In this document: positions 1 through 10,918 of the stretch, in pieces | How positions within the stretch are numbered: the first letter of the stretch is position 1 | Layout: the number at the start of each line of letters is the position of its first letter | Assembly (NCBI GenBank): GCA_029834535.1 | Contig: JAQMWT010000002.1 | Coordinates: 124,001-188,000 of the forward strand | Source: Chrysophaeum taylorii | Lineage: Eukaryota; Sar; Pelagophyceae; Pelagomonadales; Pelagomonadaceae | Reading direction: 5' to 3' | Length of the DNA: 64,000 nucleotides | Made by a program: the position numbers and the translations under genes | Notes under the pieces: model-generated | Database searches by the model: none | What the model was told of the DNA's origin: nothing | What the model saw: only the letters and a program-made list of their open reading frames with translations

Positions 1-2397
1 TAGCAAGTTTGATCAGTTAAGTTTGGTGTCACTCCTCCGAAATTGCGTTAAGTTTGATCAATCAACCCTTCAAGTTTGATTAATATCCTTGTAAGTTTGG
101 TCAACAAATTTGATCACTACTCATCAAACTTCCACAGTATTGACCAAACTTTGGCTTTTAAAATCAAGCTTAAGCGAAGGCTTTTTTTCAAGGGGGCGCG
201 CGAGCGCTTTTGGTGCGAAAATGCTGTAAAAACGAGAGCTAGGTGCTGCAGCCACGCAGAATCTACCGTGGCGTTACACCCGCGGCATGGGCACCCCCCC
301 ATGACCGCCCGCCTTAGAAGGAGATCCATCCAAAGACAGCGCGGCGATACCGCAAGGAGAGCGGGCAGCGACGCGCGGCCTCGAGAGCAGATTCCCACGG
401 CTTGGCGTATTTAAGCTGGGCCCATTCTCGTACCTTCCATCGTTCGTAGAAGCCACCCAAACCGCGACTCACCACGGTGGTGTTGCCTTGGTCGTACGTC
501 ATTCTTCAGCAACAAGCGGACATCGGACACCAGACTTACATGGTCTGCGTGAGACGAATCACCCCATTCTGCATCCCAAAATCCGAGAGGGAGCGCGTCT
601 TTGATAATCGACTCGGGGTCGAAAACGCGAAACTCGACGACCTCGAGAAACTGCGCGAGCAACGCCCCTCGAGCACCCAAAAAGATTGTAGTCCCACACT
701 TGCGCGGGACCGTACAGGACCACGTTCAGGAGTTCCTCACCGTCGCGTACCCGATCCGGAGTTAGCTGTCCAGCTTGATCATGGGACGGCAACGCGAGCA
801 CGTGCCGTTACGCCAGCATAAACAACTCGTACGACCGTAAGTGAACACCTCCTTATCCTCCTCCTCCTCGCGCATCTCGACAACCCCGCCCTGCCGCAAG
901 ATCTCCCCGGGAGCTGCTGCTGCACCGTCGAGCACTGTACGAGAAAGTCGGCAAATACAAGCTGCGGCGCGAAGGGATGTCAAGACGTCGACAGCCTCGT
1001 TACCCCTGTAATTCTAACCCAGTCATCATCAGTATACGAGTCTAAAATATGACAAGTTTCATGTGATTGTTCGAAATTTGATCACACCAAATTGAATGCC
1101 TCCAAGTTTGACCATACACACGCATCAACATGCGAATACTCGCAGAACAATATCCACAAACAAGGCCTGCGTAAGACAACGCTGGTACCACGCTTTTTCG
1201 TCGCCCAAGATTTTATTCGGATGCGCCTTATTAGTTCGATGTTTATGACAGACTACAGCGAACGATCCCGGTTCGTCATCTCGTGCCTTTAGCGGATGAC
1301 ATTGTTGCAGATGTCTATCAAACGCATATGCCGAGAAGAGCCGCCTGACTGACTGACTGACTAACTAACTAACTAACTAACTTCAGACCTCTCCCGAGCT
1401 TGGGAGCCAGGCCGGACCGGCAGGAGCCGGTACGGAATCACAGAGGAAAATCACGCAGTTGTGGGGCAGAGGCGAGGGACGAGGACGGACTTGTTGATGG
1501 TGGACCGCCACTGCGCGGTCTTGTGCGAGGTCGTGCAAAAGCGCCGCAGGCCGCGGACGCGTTGGTCCACGAACAATCGACCTGTCCGTCCCGCTCTGCC
1601 CAACCGAGCGAACCCCATCCCAACGCGGACTTTCCGGGTGTTAACCGGCCAGCGAGCCGCCTGACTTGCCCTCCATAAAGCCCTTGATGAGGACCGACAC
1701 GGCGTCGCAGAAGTGCTTCGCGCGATAGCTGGATCTTTTTTTGTCGGCAAGAAGGTCCCGAGAGCAGGTGTACCTTTTACAACACACGTGACGGTATTGT
1801 CTACTTGCACATCACAACGAGCAGCACGCGCATAAACGCTGCATCTTGCATATAGCACGTGAACGACAGCGCTGTCGCGCTGTAGACCATGTTGTTGTAA
1901 ACGCCGTCAACTTGCCGCCCGTGTCGAACATCAGATGCTGCTGCAAGTCGGCCTCGAGAACACACATGCTGAACTTGGCATCTTGGTTAGATCGAGAAAA
2001 GTGGACTACCCTCGTATTTTTTGCGCGCTCTGAGCTGCGACAGCGTACTCGGCGATCTCTCATAGTCTTTTACCTTCGTCTGGGCACGCTTAGACTTGTT
2101 GTTTTCTTTCTCGGCGTCGTGGTCAACCGACGTCGGCGTGTTACCACCACCACGCGACCCGAGCGACGACGAAACCCGCATCGATACCGTGTTCGTTTCG
2201 AAGTCGAAGGACGCTCCGGAGTCAGTCACCACAGCCCGACGACATGCAGAACCGCTGAAAGCTTGATCACGGAAGGCCTTGTTTTGTCAGCGAACCGTAT
2301 GTTTGCTCTCTAAGAGTACAAGTTTAGTCAACCAAAAGAGAGGGATTGACAACCAAACTTAAGTGACCAAAAACTTGTTGAAGGTTTACGGTGACAA
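1..2397. mobile_element. Decayed mobile-element-like region
   Basis: No intact gene is seen. Short AT-rich copies of a motif close to AAGTTTGRTCA cluster at about 1-160, 1070-1115 and 2310-2390, in both orientations, and recur near 3570-3600. Between them are short stretches on the minus strand that look protein-coding (about 410-800 and 1810-2230) but lie in different frames. A (CTGA/CTAA)n run lies at about 1346-1382. The layout suggests an old element bounded by motif clusters. The family is not recognised and the coding remnants are clearly broken. Confidence 0.4.
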
Positions 2398-2554
2398 AAC
2401 TTATCTCCGCCCGTCAGGCACATCCCTCATACCCCACAAACCCACCCACATCCTTCATGCTCCCCACACACACCCCCCCCTCTTAGCAGTCCTAACTACT
2501 AATCGACAGATGTTTGTCTGTTTGTTTGTCTGTTTGTCTGTTTGTTTGTCTGTC
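2398..2554. mobile_element. 3' end fragments of the retroelement family
   Basis: Positions 2398-2490 match, in plus orientation, the 3' untranslated region of the retroelement found at 37.2-39.1 kb (shared words CCGCCCGTCAGGCACATCCC and CATCCTTCATGCTCCCCACA). About 2490-2554 is the element's tail in the opposite orientation: CTAACTACTAATCGACAGATG followed by a TTTG/TCTG repeat. The fragment ends exactly where the helicase repeat begins. Confidence 0.6.
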
Positions 2555-3560
2555 CCTCGATTTAGGGTAAGGATCAGGTAGGCGCGAGAGTAAGGATCAG
2601 GTAGGCACGAGAGCCAGACAGTGATCCTCCAAGCCGTCTACGGCGACCTCGCAGACTATTTCCACGACCCGCGGCGGCTCTTTCAGCCAGCGCGCCATTC
2701 TCACGCCCCGTCGAAACGATGTTGTCGATGCTGACAACGCGCGCATGACCGCGGCCTTTTTTTCCCGAAGACGAGGCGTCGGAGTTCTTTTCGGCCGACT
2801 AGGTTGGGTCGGAAGCCGACGCCTCGCTCTTTACAGTCGAGTTTTCAACTCCCTGACAACCAACGGCATGCTGACTTTGATCGCGAGCTTAAAGTCTTCG
2901 CAACCTCGACCCGTCGCACGGCGACTGCAACGGTACCAGATACATCATCGATAGTGTCGTGTCACCGAGGCTCCTCCAACCTGTATCCCTCAAGCCCCAC
3001 CGACACCAAACGATCAACAAGAGCCAGAGGCAGACGCCCCGCGAGGTCGGCGTCCTCTTGCCCAAGCCCGTCTTCTGCCACGTCCAGCTCTACGTGGCTC
3101 TCTGTCGATCGGCAACCCCGAGGATATCCTCTTCTGAGTCGACGACTCCACCCTACCCCACACGTGCTGCGCAATACCGATAAGCCCCCTCCCGGCGTCT
3201 ACACGCGCACTGTAGGTGAACTTACTGGGACCAGGTGAACTTACTGGGGTTTGGGATTGGGACTAGGTGAACTTAGTGACCAGGTGAACTTACTGGGACC
3301 AAGTGAACTTACTGGGGTTTTTAGAGTGAACGCAAAGGCTAGCGGCGTGTACGGATCAAAGCAGCTTAGATTGGCGGAGGTGAGAGCGACGAGCTCGAAG
3401 GAGAGTGGGGTGAGTGGATGTGAGCACGAGTGGGCTTACACCGAACTTACTGGGGTTAGAGATTGGGACTAGGTGAACTTACTGGGGCCAGGTGAACTTA
3501 CTGGGGTTAGAGATTGGGACCAGGTGAACTTACTGGCGAACTTACTGGCCTGCACTTGTC
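2555..3560 (+). mobile_element. Helitron-like helicase remnant, copy A
   Basis: This is one of four copies of a repeat that starts at CGATTTAGGGTAAGGATCAGG and ends at CTGGCCTGCACTTGT. It encodes pieces of a PIF1/Helitron-type helicase C-terminus. NLDPSHGDCNGTRY resembles the family's 'CNGTRL' motif, and INKSQRQTPREVGVLLPKPV followed by FCHVQLYVALCRS resembles the last helicase motifs. The pieces are spread over more than one frame, so this copy is not functional. After the coding part, about 3215-3545 is an array of variants of AGGTGAACTTACTGGGG. Confidence 0.7.
3215..3545 (+). repeat. AGGTGAACTTACTGGGG array
   Basis: Imperfect tandem and dispersed copies of AGGTGAACTTACTGGG(G/ACC), with interleaved GATTGGGACT words, form the non-coding tail of the helicase repeat. 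The same array closes the copies at about 36.88-37.20 and 39.81-40.13 kb, and in reverse at about 45.71-46.05 kb. Confidence 0.8.
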
Positions 3561-3617
3561 GACATTTAAAGACCAAACTTATATGGTGGTTGGAAACTTG
3601 ACTTTTCCGTAATAACA

Positions 3618-4574
3618 ATGTTTAGACGACGAGTGTTTGTCGCTGCCGGCGGGGTCGCGGGTCTGGCGGGTCTGGCGGGTCTGGCGGCGGCGCAGTGGAA
3701 GTGGTGGTGGTGGAAGTCGCGCGAGGTGCGCGTGGCCGTCCGGCTCGCGCTCCGGTGCGGGCGCGCCATCCTCGAGACACGGCGGGTGGCCGTGCAGTGG
3801 AAGGACGACGCGGGGATCGACCCCTGCACGCAGACCGATCGGGACAACGAGGAGGTGGTCGTCGCGGGCCTGAGGCGCGCCTTTCCCCGTGACGCCGTCG
3901 TCGGCGAGGAGGCGTGCTCAGAGACGGGCGTTATCCCGGGACTAGGAGGTCGGACGTGGGTCGTGGACCCTATCGACGGCACGCAAAACTTCGTTCACGG
4001 ACTTCCGTGCTCGGTGGTGTCGCTCGCGCTCTGCGTCGACGGGTCTCCACGGGTCGGCGTCGTCTACGACCCGCACCGGAACGAGCTCTTCGTCGCGGAG
4101 GCGGGAAAGGGGGCGTTCCTCGACGGTCGCCGGCTTGCGGCAGACGCCGCGCCGACCAAGCTCGAAAACGCGCTCGTCCTGACCGATCCGGGATACGAGC
4201 GCGAGGACATCGACGCTTTAGTTGCTGTCTATCGCGCGCTTCTCGAACGCAAGACGAGGGCAATAAGGGTCATCGGCTCGTCGGTGCTCTCGCTCTGTTG
4301 GGTCGCGGCTTCGCGGGCCTCCGCCTTTATCGTGGGCCTTGCCAACGGCGACGCGCCTAAACCCTGGGACTGGGCCGCGGCCACCCTGATCGCCCGCGAG
4401 GCGGGCGCCACAATCGCCGCGATCGACGGGAGGCGCACCCTATCGTCAGAAAAAAAAGCCGTCGTTGGAGATGCAAAATTCGATCTCTTCTCCAAGTCCT
4501 GCGTCTGCGCGAACGACCCCGGCCTCGCCGCCGACCTCAAGCGCCTCGCCAACGCCGCCACCTCCATTTTTTGA
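3618..4574 (+). CDS. Inositol-monophosphatase-family phosphatase
   Basis: A 318-residue member of the Mg2+-dependent, Li+-sensitive phosphatase superfamily. GEE (residues 96-98), WVVDPIDGTQNFVHG (about 114-128) and PWDWAAA (about 249-255) are the three metal-binding signatures of the IMPase branch; the PAP-phosphatase branch usually has DPLDGTKEF instead. The N-terminus is hydrophobic and Trp-rich (residues 6-32), so a membrane anchor or targeting peptide is likely. Substrate could be myo-inositol phosphate or another sugar or histidinol phosphate; sequence alone does not decide. The gene is convergent with the GT8 gene, with 19 bp between stops. Confidence 0.88.
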   Translation: MFRRRVFVAAGGVAGLAGLAGLAAAQWKWWWWKSREVRVAVRLALRCGRAILETRRVAVQWKDDAGIDPCTQTDRDNEEVVVAGLRRAFPRDAVVGEEACSETGVIPGLGGRTWVVDPIDGTQNFVHGLPCSVVSLALCVDGSPRVGVVYDPHRNELFVAEAGKGAFLDGRRLAADAAPTKLENALVLTDPGYEREDIDALVAVYRALLERKTRAIRVIGSSVLSLCWVAASRASAFIVGLANGDAPKPWDWAAATLIAREAGATIAAIDGRRTLSSEKKAVVGDAKFDLFSKSCVCANDPGLAADLKRLANAATSIF

Positions 4575-4593
4575 TGTTGGGAAGAAATTACAT

Positions 4594-5883
4594 CTAATCT
4601 GCTGCGACAACGTGGCTATGGCGCCGCCGCGGCGGCGGCGGCGCATGCCGCGGCCGCGGCGCATCCCGCGCCGCCACTGGTGGTGATGATTTTCGTCTTC
4701 GTCGATGAAGCTCCGTCGTCGTCGTTTTTGTCCTTGTCGTCGCCTTTCCCTTGAGACCCGGGATGTCGCCCTTCTTGATGTGCTCTTTGAGAAGGTGGGT
4801 CGGCATCCCGGGTCCGATGAAGTCGGTGGGCGGGCGCTTGTTTCGACGGACCTTTACTCCGAGGCGGGAAAAGTCGTAGACGCAGGCTCGCGAGCGGCTC
4901 GGGAGACGCCACGACATGGCCGCGCTCTCGTTGGGCGCGAGGTGCCAGGGCTTCTGGGCCCCACTGTAGTGGATGATGTCCGCGCGATCGCAGGCGCGCG
5001 TCTCGCGCTTGCTCCGGTCAAAATCCTGGCAGTTCCATCGCGCGTCGAGAGGCGCGATGCCCGATCTCCGAACCGTCAACACGAGCGGCGGATTCGTACC
5101 GAGCTTGAAGATGGGGATGTCGCGATTGAGGCGGATCCAGCTCTCGAGCTCCTTGAGGAGCCCCGCGTCCTCGCGCCACGCATTGACGTTGTAAGCCATC
5201 ACGCCCGCGTTGAAGTCGAGCAACTCGGCCTCGACGTCGCCGATCCCCTTCTCCAGCAAGGCGGCCCTCACCCGCGGGTGCTTGCAGTTAATCAGGGTCT
5301 CGCACACGGCGCGGTACGGCCGCGTAACGGCCGCAATCCGCCACCCCGGGGTAGCCACGAAAGTAGAGAGTTCGACGACGTCTCCCAAAGCGTACACGTC
5401 GGCGTCCAGATAGACCAACCGCTCGACCTCCGCGGGCAGCCAACACGCCGGCAGCTTGTGGAGGTACAGCCGCGCGTAGTTGAACGGCGACGTCAGCCGC
5501 TGGTGGTGCCCCGACGCGACGACCTCGTGCCGGTGCCTCGTCGCGCGGAACCCCACGACGCTCCATCTCGCGCCGGACGACGTTTCGTACCAGTGGCCAC
5601 GCCCCGCGAACGCGCGGCTCGTGTTCCCCGAGCACGATTCTCCCAAAAGAAAAGACCCCTCCAATGCGCACCGCAGCGCCTTCTCCACCTTGACTTCCTC
5701 GTGCTGCGGCACGACGATCACGAGTCGCAACCAGGCGGGTCGCCGCGTCCCCAGCAACACCGACTCGCTCGCCGAAAGGAGCCCGGCGAACATGGCGCGA
5801 TCGCTCGAGATGGCCACGTACGTCTCGCCGCCAACCACCCCCCGGACCTGGCACCACCACAGCAACACCACCGTAGCCATCAT
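4594..5883 (-). CDS. Glycosyltransferase family 8 protein
   Basis: 429 residues with an N-terminal hydrophobic segment (about 3-18) that can act as signal peptide or anchor. TYVAISSD opens the GT-A nucleotide-sugar fold. YLDADVYALGDV carries the DxD metal/UDP-sugar motif (residues 160-162), LLDFNAGVMAYNV fits the GT8 acceptor-side motif, and IIHYSGAQKPWH (about 303-314) is the typical GT8 end motif. The last 80 residues are low-complexity. Probably a Golgi/ER retaining glycosyltransferase using a UDP-sugar; donor and acceptor are unknown. A long open frame on the opposite strand over the same stretch is a shadow of the G/C-rich codons. Confidence 0.88.
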   Translation of the reverse strand: MMATVVLLWWCQVRGVVGGETYVAISSDRAMFAGLLSASESVLLGTRRPAWLRLVIVVPQHEEVKVEKALRCALEGSFLLGESCSGNTSRAFAGRGHWYETSSGARWSVVGFRATRHRHEVVASGHHQRLTSPFNYARLYLHKLPACWLPAEVERLVYLDADVYALGDVVELSTFVATPGWRIAAVTRPYRAVCETLINCKHPRVRAALLEKGIGDVEAELLDFNAGVMAYNVNAWREDAGLLKELESWIRLNRDIPIFKLGTNPPLVLTVRRSGIAPLDARWNCQDFDRSKRETRACDRADIIHYSGAQKPWHLAPNESAAMSWRLPSRSRACVYDFSRLGVKVRRNKRPPTDFIGPGMPTHLLKEHIKKGDIPGLKGKATTRTKTTTTELHRRRRKSSPPVAARDAPRPRHAPPPPRRRHSHVVAAD

Positions 5884-5889
5884 CTGGCA

Positions 5890-6839
5890 AAAAGTGTTTT
5901 AGTTAATTTTCGTCGACGACAGGACCGTTGTATCATCATCCATCCGACCCCTGAGGAGTCTGCTGCGGGTTTTTTTAGAGGGGGAAATCGGTCGATTTCC
6001 TCACCAACTCACCCCGACCCGACCTTCACACATCATCCTTTTGATCGGGTTTTGGGTTAAAATTGATATCGGACGTCGAAGAGAAGTCGGGGGCGCGTCG
6101 ATCGGCGTCCCCGCCTTCGGCAATAGCGACGCTGAGCAGATTCTACAGACAAAAGTAGAATATTTATTTAGAGTCCCAGTGTAGATGTGTGCTATCGATC
6201 GACGCATCCTGCGTAGGTGCCGATCGAAGCACCCTGCTTGATGGCGGAACAGCGACCTCGACACTAATAAACCCACTCAAGCTATGTTGTTGCTGCGGTC
6301 GATTTATGGTCGGATATACCTTGTACAACGTGCCCTCGGCTATCGCTTCCGATTGTCGTTATCGTCACCAGAGTACACGATCTGCGCATTGAACTTGCCG
6401 ATCTTTTGCGACTGGGGGACGGACGAGCATGGCGGAAGATGCTCGAACGGGATATTTTTTTTCCCGCAAGGTCCATCCTCGGGTCGTCAAGTGTGGCGTC
6501 GGCGGAGAGCAGGTTGTAGAGGCCTCGAAACTGTCTACTAAAGGTCGTTGTTGTGCAGGACTCATTTGGCCAGCTCGTGCGTCGCACCTGTCGCCGTCTT
6601 ATTCTTAAAACACTGCTTTGCGCATATTATCTCAACAAGCTGCCGCAGGTCGGCGACCGCCTTCATCCTTATGTTGACCTTGAAAGCAATTCCGTTTTAA
6701 GACGCAAAATTTCGCTCTCCCACATCCCAGCCCGTTCCTTGAACGACGACTCGAGCGCGTCGGCCTTCGATTCCTGGAGAATCCGATTTACCTCTCGACT
6801 TCGCCATCATATCTGCACCTTCTTTCAGAGCCTTGATCT

Positions 6840-6870
<31 letters not shown>

Positions 6871-7740
6871 ACTCCGCGACTTTTCCCATCAAAAAAGTGA
6901 ACGTTGGATCAAGTCCTTCTACTCCCAGCAACGGGGTCCATGCCGACCCAAAGGTGTGTTGTTGGTCGCAAATTTATCATCATCCTCGGCAGGAACGAAT
7001 CTTCGGAACTCGTTGTGCGCACTTCGTCGAAGATTCAATCTCTTCTTCAACGGTCCATAGAACCGATGGGGAAAGCGCCGAAGACGTGATGGCGAGTCCT
7101 CGGGAACTCGCAGACCAACGACGGCGTCTCTTCGAAAAAGAGCGACGCCATCGCGCGAGACACGTGCGGCCTGCGCGCCACCGCCCGAGCGAAGCTGAGA
7201 AAGAGCAGAAGCACCGCGACCTCGACGCGGATAAAAAACGCCAGCGTCGCGCTATCGCGCGGCCGCAGGACAAGGAAAAGGAGCGCGAGCGGTCGCGAAA
7301 GCGTCGGGCGGCAGACAAGCACGAGGATCTCGCGAAGAAGAAGGCGGCGCCGTGTCGTCGTGGTCGCGAGGCGCAACGGGTGGAGCGACACCGAGAGATT
7401 CGAGATGAACCCGCGCGCCGCGAGCATCTTTACGACTGCGATGCGAATGCCGCTCTTCGAGAAGAAGTCCTGCGACTCCCGTACCTCGAGGCCGACCTCG
7501 AGGAGTCGTGAGAGAGAAAGGTCGTTCATGGACAGACATGGGCAGTTCGTGTTCTTGGTGCACGTCGATGCGGCCGCCTTTTTGGTACAACTCTTTTTGC
7601 GGTATGTTCGACACGAAACGGATAGCCCCCAAGCGTTAGTTAGTCATCAGCCCTCCTTCTTCCTAGGTAGAAGAATATAAGATACCACAACAACCACGGG
7701 GCAGTACAGTACTGCCCCTGTACAATATAGAACCTCCTCG
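5890..7740. other. Intergenic stretch with decayed coding remnants
   Basis: No intact gene is recognised. Short minus-strand stretches at about 6300-6590, 6560-6700 and 7360-7630 look like real protein sequence (mixed composition, for example FRGLYNLLSADATLDDPRMD) but lie in different frames. A plus-strand open frame at 6897-7511 is rich in Arg, Lys and Glu and may be a shadow of them. A (TC)n run lies at about 6836-6864. Most likely an old inserted element or dead gene of unknown family. Confidence 0.4.
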
Positions 7741-7799
7741 TGTTCAAAATTCGGGGTCGGAAAAAAACCCCAAATAATTTATTTCTTTCATGTTATAAA

Positions 7800-9359
7800 A
7801 TGCCGGTGCGAGATGTTGGGGATCGCGTCCGGCAGCTCGAGGCGCTCATGTCGACGGCGCTGGTGCAGATCCGGAGGCAGGCCCAGGAGATCGATCGGCT
7901 GAAAGCCAAGGCGAAGAGCGCCGGTCCGCAGACGTCGAGCTGCAGCGAGCTCGTTAGCCTGTTCCAGACCGAAGAACCGCCGCCGCCGCAGCTGCGCAAT
8001 GCGAACAATAATAAGCCGGCGAAGCGACGGCCGGCGAAACGACGGGTCGTCGTCGTCGAGCAGAAAGAGGAGGAGCCTGTCCGGGAAGAAGAGGAGGATG
8101 CCGTGGAAGACGCGGAGGTAGGAATGAAAGAGGTAGAAGCGAAGAAGGAACCGCGAATCATGTCGGTGAAGATGGCTAGGTCGCCGCACCATCGGGCCGT
8201 GGCCGACCACGTCGAGATGCACCAGGTACAGCTTCCGGCGAACATCGAGGCGTTGCTGGCCACGAGGATCAAGACGGCAGCGAAACGCGAGAGGTTGGAG
8301 AGCGATTTGCGCACGAAATTCGGAGAGATTGTGGATTCGGTCGAGATGCCGTCGATTTACCTCGTGCGCGCTCTGCGTGCCCTCGACCGGAGCGTTGTGT
8401 TGGATTCGGTAGTGTGTCTCTCGGTGTTCTTCCAAGTTTTTTTTCCCGTATGGTTCGTCGCGAATTCGATCGAGCGAAACGGAATCTCTTTTATTGCCCC
8501 GGGTTTCCACGGCAGACGCGAAGCGACGCCCGTAAGGCTCCACTGGCTCCACAGCTTCTGCACCGACATGGTCGCCGCGATGTTGTTGATCTACGTCGCG
8601 TGGTGCTCGTGGCAGCTTCGCTGGCATCCCATGTTCCGTTTCTTTCTCCACGCCGAGGAAGACCGGTTCCAAAAATGGATCATCGTCCTCGGCTTGGTCG
8701 GCCAGATAGTCACGATCTATGCGATCGTGGGTCTCACCTACTGCGTCTTCCGGCTCTGGCCCAAACCGCATTCGCTCCTCGTGAACGCGGTAGCCGTCGA
8801 ATTCTTGCTCAACTTTGACGTCAACGTCGTCTCCGCCTTTCGACGCCAGACGCACTTCCGCCACCAACTCGAACGAGCCAAGGAGTTGTTGTCCGAGGAG
8901 GCCGACCGCCTCATCAACAAGGGCGCACTCTTTGATATGCGCGAGATCGAGCATCGCCGCCTTAGAGACCTCTTGTTTCCCCGCTTCGAGAAGCAAGAGG
9001 GCAACCTCTGGCGAGGCTTAGAGCTCCTCAACCGCTTCAACACCTTTCTCTTCAGTTACTACAGCTTCGGGCTCGTGCTCCTCGCGGCGACCGGCGGTCA
9101 TATCGCGCACTCACACCTCGGCAACGTCGGATGGTTTTTCGGGCTCCGCGAACACCGGGAACGAAAGCCCGACGATCAGCGGCCCCCGGTTCGCGCCATC
9201 AAGGCCGACATCGACCACCACGACCTCCGGTACCTCCCGCGCGCCATCTTTCTCATCTCCCTCTGCTACGTCGCGGTCCTTCTCTGCGTCACCAAGATAC
9301 CCAGGCCCAGGTGCTGCAAGTCCAAGGCGCAGCAGATGCTCTGGCCCGGCGCGGCTTAA
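7800..9359 (+). CDS. Multi-pass membrane protein, paralogue 1
   Basis: 519 residues from the ATG at 7800; an in-frame GTG 60 nt upstream is not a likely eukaryotic start. Residues 1-120 are a charged coiled-coil-like domain (QLEALMSTALVQIRRQAQEI, then Glu/Lys-rich). After VEMPSIYLVRALRALDRS come about six hydrophobic segments, including VVCLSVFFQVFFPVWFVAN, IIVLGLVGQIVTIYAIVG and LFSYYSFGLVLLAATGG. LLVNAVAVEFLLNFDVNVV is the most conserved stretch. It is clearly paralogous to 21797-23224. I do not recognise a named family; a channel or receptor role is only a guess. Its stop overlaps the stop of the convergent bestrophin-like gene. Confidence 0.82.
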   Translation: MPVRDVGDRVRQLEALMSTALVQIRRQAQEIDRLKAKAKSAGPQTSSCSELVSLFQTEEPPPPQLRNANNNKPAKRRPAKRRVVVVEQKEEEPVREEEEDAVEDAEVGMKEVEAKKEPRIMSVKMARSPHHRAVADHVEMHQVQLPANIEALLATRIKTAAKRERLESDLRTKFGEIVDSVEMPSIYLVRALRALDRSVVLDSVVCLSVFFQVFFPVWFVANSIERNGISFIAPGFHGRREATPVRLHWLHSFCTDMVAAMLLIYVAWCSWQLRWHPMFRFFLHAEEDRFQKWIIVLGLVGQIVTIYAIVGLTYCVFRLWPKPHSLLVNAVAVEFLLNFDVNVVSAFRRQTHFRHQLERAKELLSEEADRLINKGALFDMREIEHRRLRDLLFPRFEKQEGNLWRGLELLNRFNTFLFSYYSFGLVLLAATGGHIAHSHLGNVGWFFGLREHRERKPDDQRPPVRAIKADIDHHDLRYLPRAIFLISLCYVAVLLCVTKIPRPRCCKSKAQQMLWPGAA

Positions 9360-9777
9360 ATCCACGTCCCCCCCTGCCCTCCTTCTGCTCCTTTCTCCTC
9401 GTTGTCCTCTTCTTCTTCTTCTTCTTCTGACGACGACGACGACGGCGGCGGCGGCGGCTTGGCTGCGCGGGGGTTGTTGTTGTTGTTGTCCTCTTGGATG
9501 CTGTTTTGCGAGATTGGATAAACTAGGGGGTCCATGATGGTCGTGCCGCCTATCGTCGACATTTTCCTTGCGATGAAAGATTGTTGTGGCGACGGCGGCA
9601 TTTTCAACAACATCCGGGATCTGGTGGGCTGCTCGTCGTCAATGAACGTCGAGAGTGTTGACTGCGGCGAGTGGACGTCGGGCCGCGCCAATATGGGGAT
9701 AAAAACGTCCGAGGACCCTCCTGCCAGAGGCACCACCGAGGGGTGGATGGTCTGGGGGAGAAGTTCCGGCTTCGGTA

Positions 9778-9828
<51 letters not shown>

Positions 9829-10918
9829 AAAAGGCGAAGATATCGTCGAGCTCGAGCCAGAGATTCTCCGACCATCGTAGGAGAGGAAAGTCGGAGATAT
9901 CGTCGCCAAAGGGGTCGTCGAGCTCGAGCGCGATGAGATGGAGCGCGACAAAGTACAAAATTCCGAGGGTGGCGAGGGTAGCAAAAAATGCAGGAAAATA
10001 CGAGGTGCGCCAGAGAGCGTGGGCGAGGCGCTGCGTCTCGTCGAGCTTCATCATGAAGGCGTAGGCGAGGAACTGCGGGTACAACAGGAGACAGTAGGAG
10101 GTCTTCAAGACGAAGACAAGGAGGTGGATGGCCGGCGGGGCCGTTGTAGTCTTGATTTTCATAAGCGCGTAATACCCCTCGAGGAGGTGAGTAATGTGGT
10201 CGTGGGCGACGAGGTGCTCGTTGTGCGTCAAGAGACCCTTGTCGAGGGCGTCGTTGACGCACTGCTGGAGCCACGAGTGGCACGCCAAAACGCGGTGTTT
10301 GGATGTCCGGAACATGCGAGCCCGCCCGAGACCGAGGCGGCCGAGGTGTTGGTCGGCGAGGACAGCGTGGTGCGCAGCGTTCGCCGTGATCTCTTGGTTG
10401 TCGAAACAAAGTTCTCTCGCGACCGACGACGCGTGCAACTTGAACACCGCCTTGCACGTGTCGAGGAACTCGCGGTGTCTGCGGGTTCGGCCGTAATTGG
10501 ACACCATCATCACCGCGAGCGCCCGAAGCCTGGCCATCGACTGTCCAATGAGCCCTCGAGCCTCGTACCAGGTGGAAAACGACCACGACAACCGAAATAC
10601 TAAAAGGAAGGAAAGCGCGCCGCCGAGGACCGAGATGCCAGTTGCGAACCCCGCGATTTCGGGGTACCCGAGCTCCTCGCTGCTCTTCCCGCGGTACTTC
10701 ATGCCGTCGCGGGTTGCGTAGGCGTAAAAACTTCTCATGCCCAGACCCACGCCAATCACAAGGTAGTACACGCATTCGATGATTCCTCGCGTCAACGCCT
10801 TGTGCACGTGAATATCCAGCGGCAAAAGCGCGTCGTGGATCATTACGGCGACGCTCTTGGGACTCAGGACGTCGGCAAGGGACCATATCGCTTCGACCAA
10901 CCGCATCATCATCATCAT
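9356..10918 (-). CDS. Bestrophin-like anion channel
   Basis: 520 residues. FLLVFRLSWSFSTWYEARGL (residues 104-123) matches the bestrophin/UPF0187 signature after the second membrane segment, and LELDDPFGDDISDFPL (about 331-346) matches the conserved acidic 'DPFG.D..D.P' segment. Four main hydrophobic segments are visible (about 45-62, 87-108, 262-290, 308-331). The last 150 residues are a low-complexity tail with runs of Asp, Gly, Asn and Glu. Family members are pentameric chloride/bicarbonate channels; in microalgae some sit in thylakoids, but no clear plastid leader is visible here. The start is one of five ATGs in a row. Confidence 0.85.

Noticed and set aside
3215-3545. Array of AGGTGAACTTACTGGGG as a centromere or rDNA spacer
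   Set aside because: It is the tail of a dispersed repeat and recurs with each helicase copy.
4705-6060. 451-residue plus-strand open frame opposite the GT8 gene
   Set aside because: Arg/Pro-rich shadow of G/C third positions; the minus frame has GT8 motifs.
6897-7511. 204-residue charged plus-strand open frame as a gene
   Set aside because: Almost only Arg/Lys/Glu/Ala; the opposite strand shows better coding-like pieces.
7788-8996. 402-residue minus-strand open frame
   Set aside because: Shadow of the first membrane-protein paralogue.
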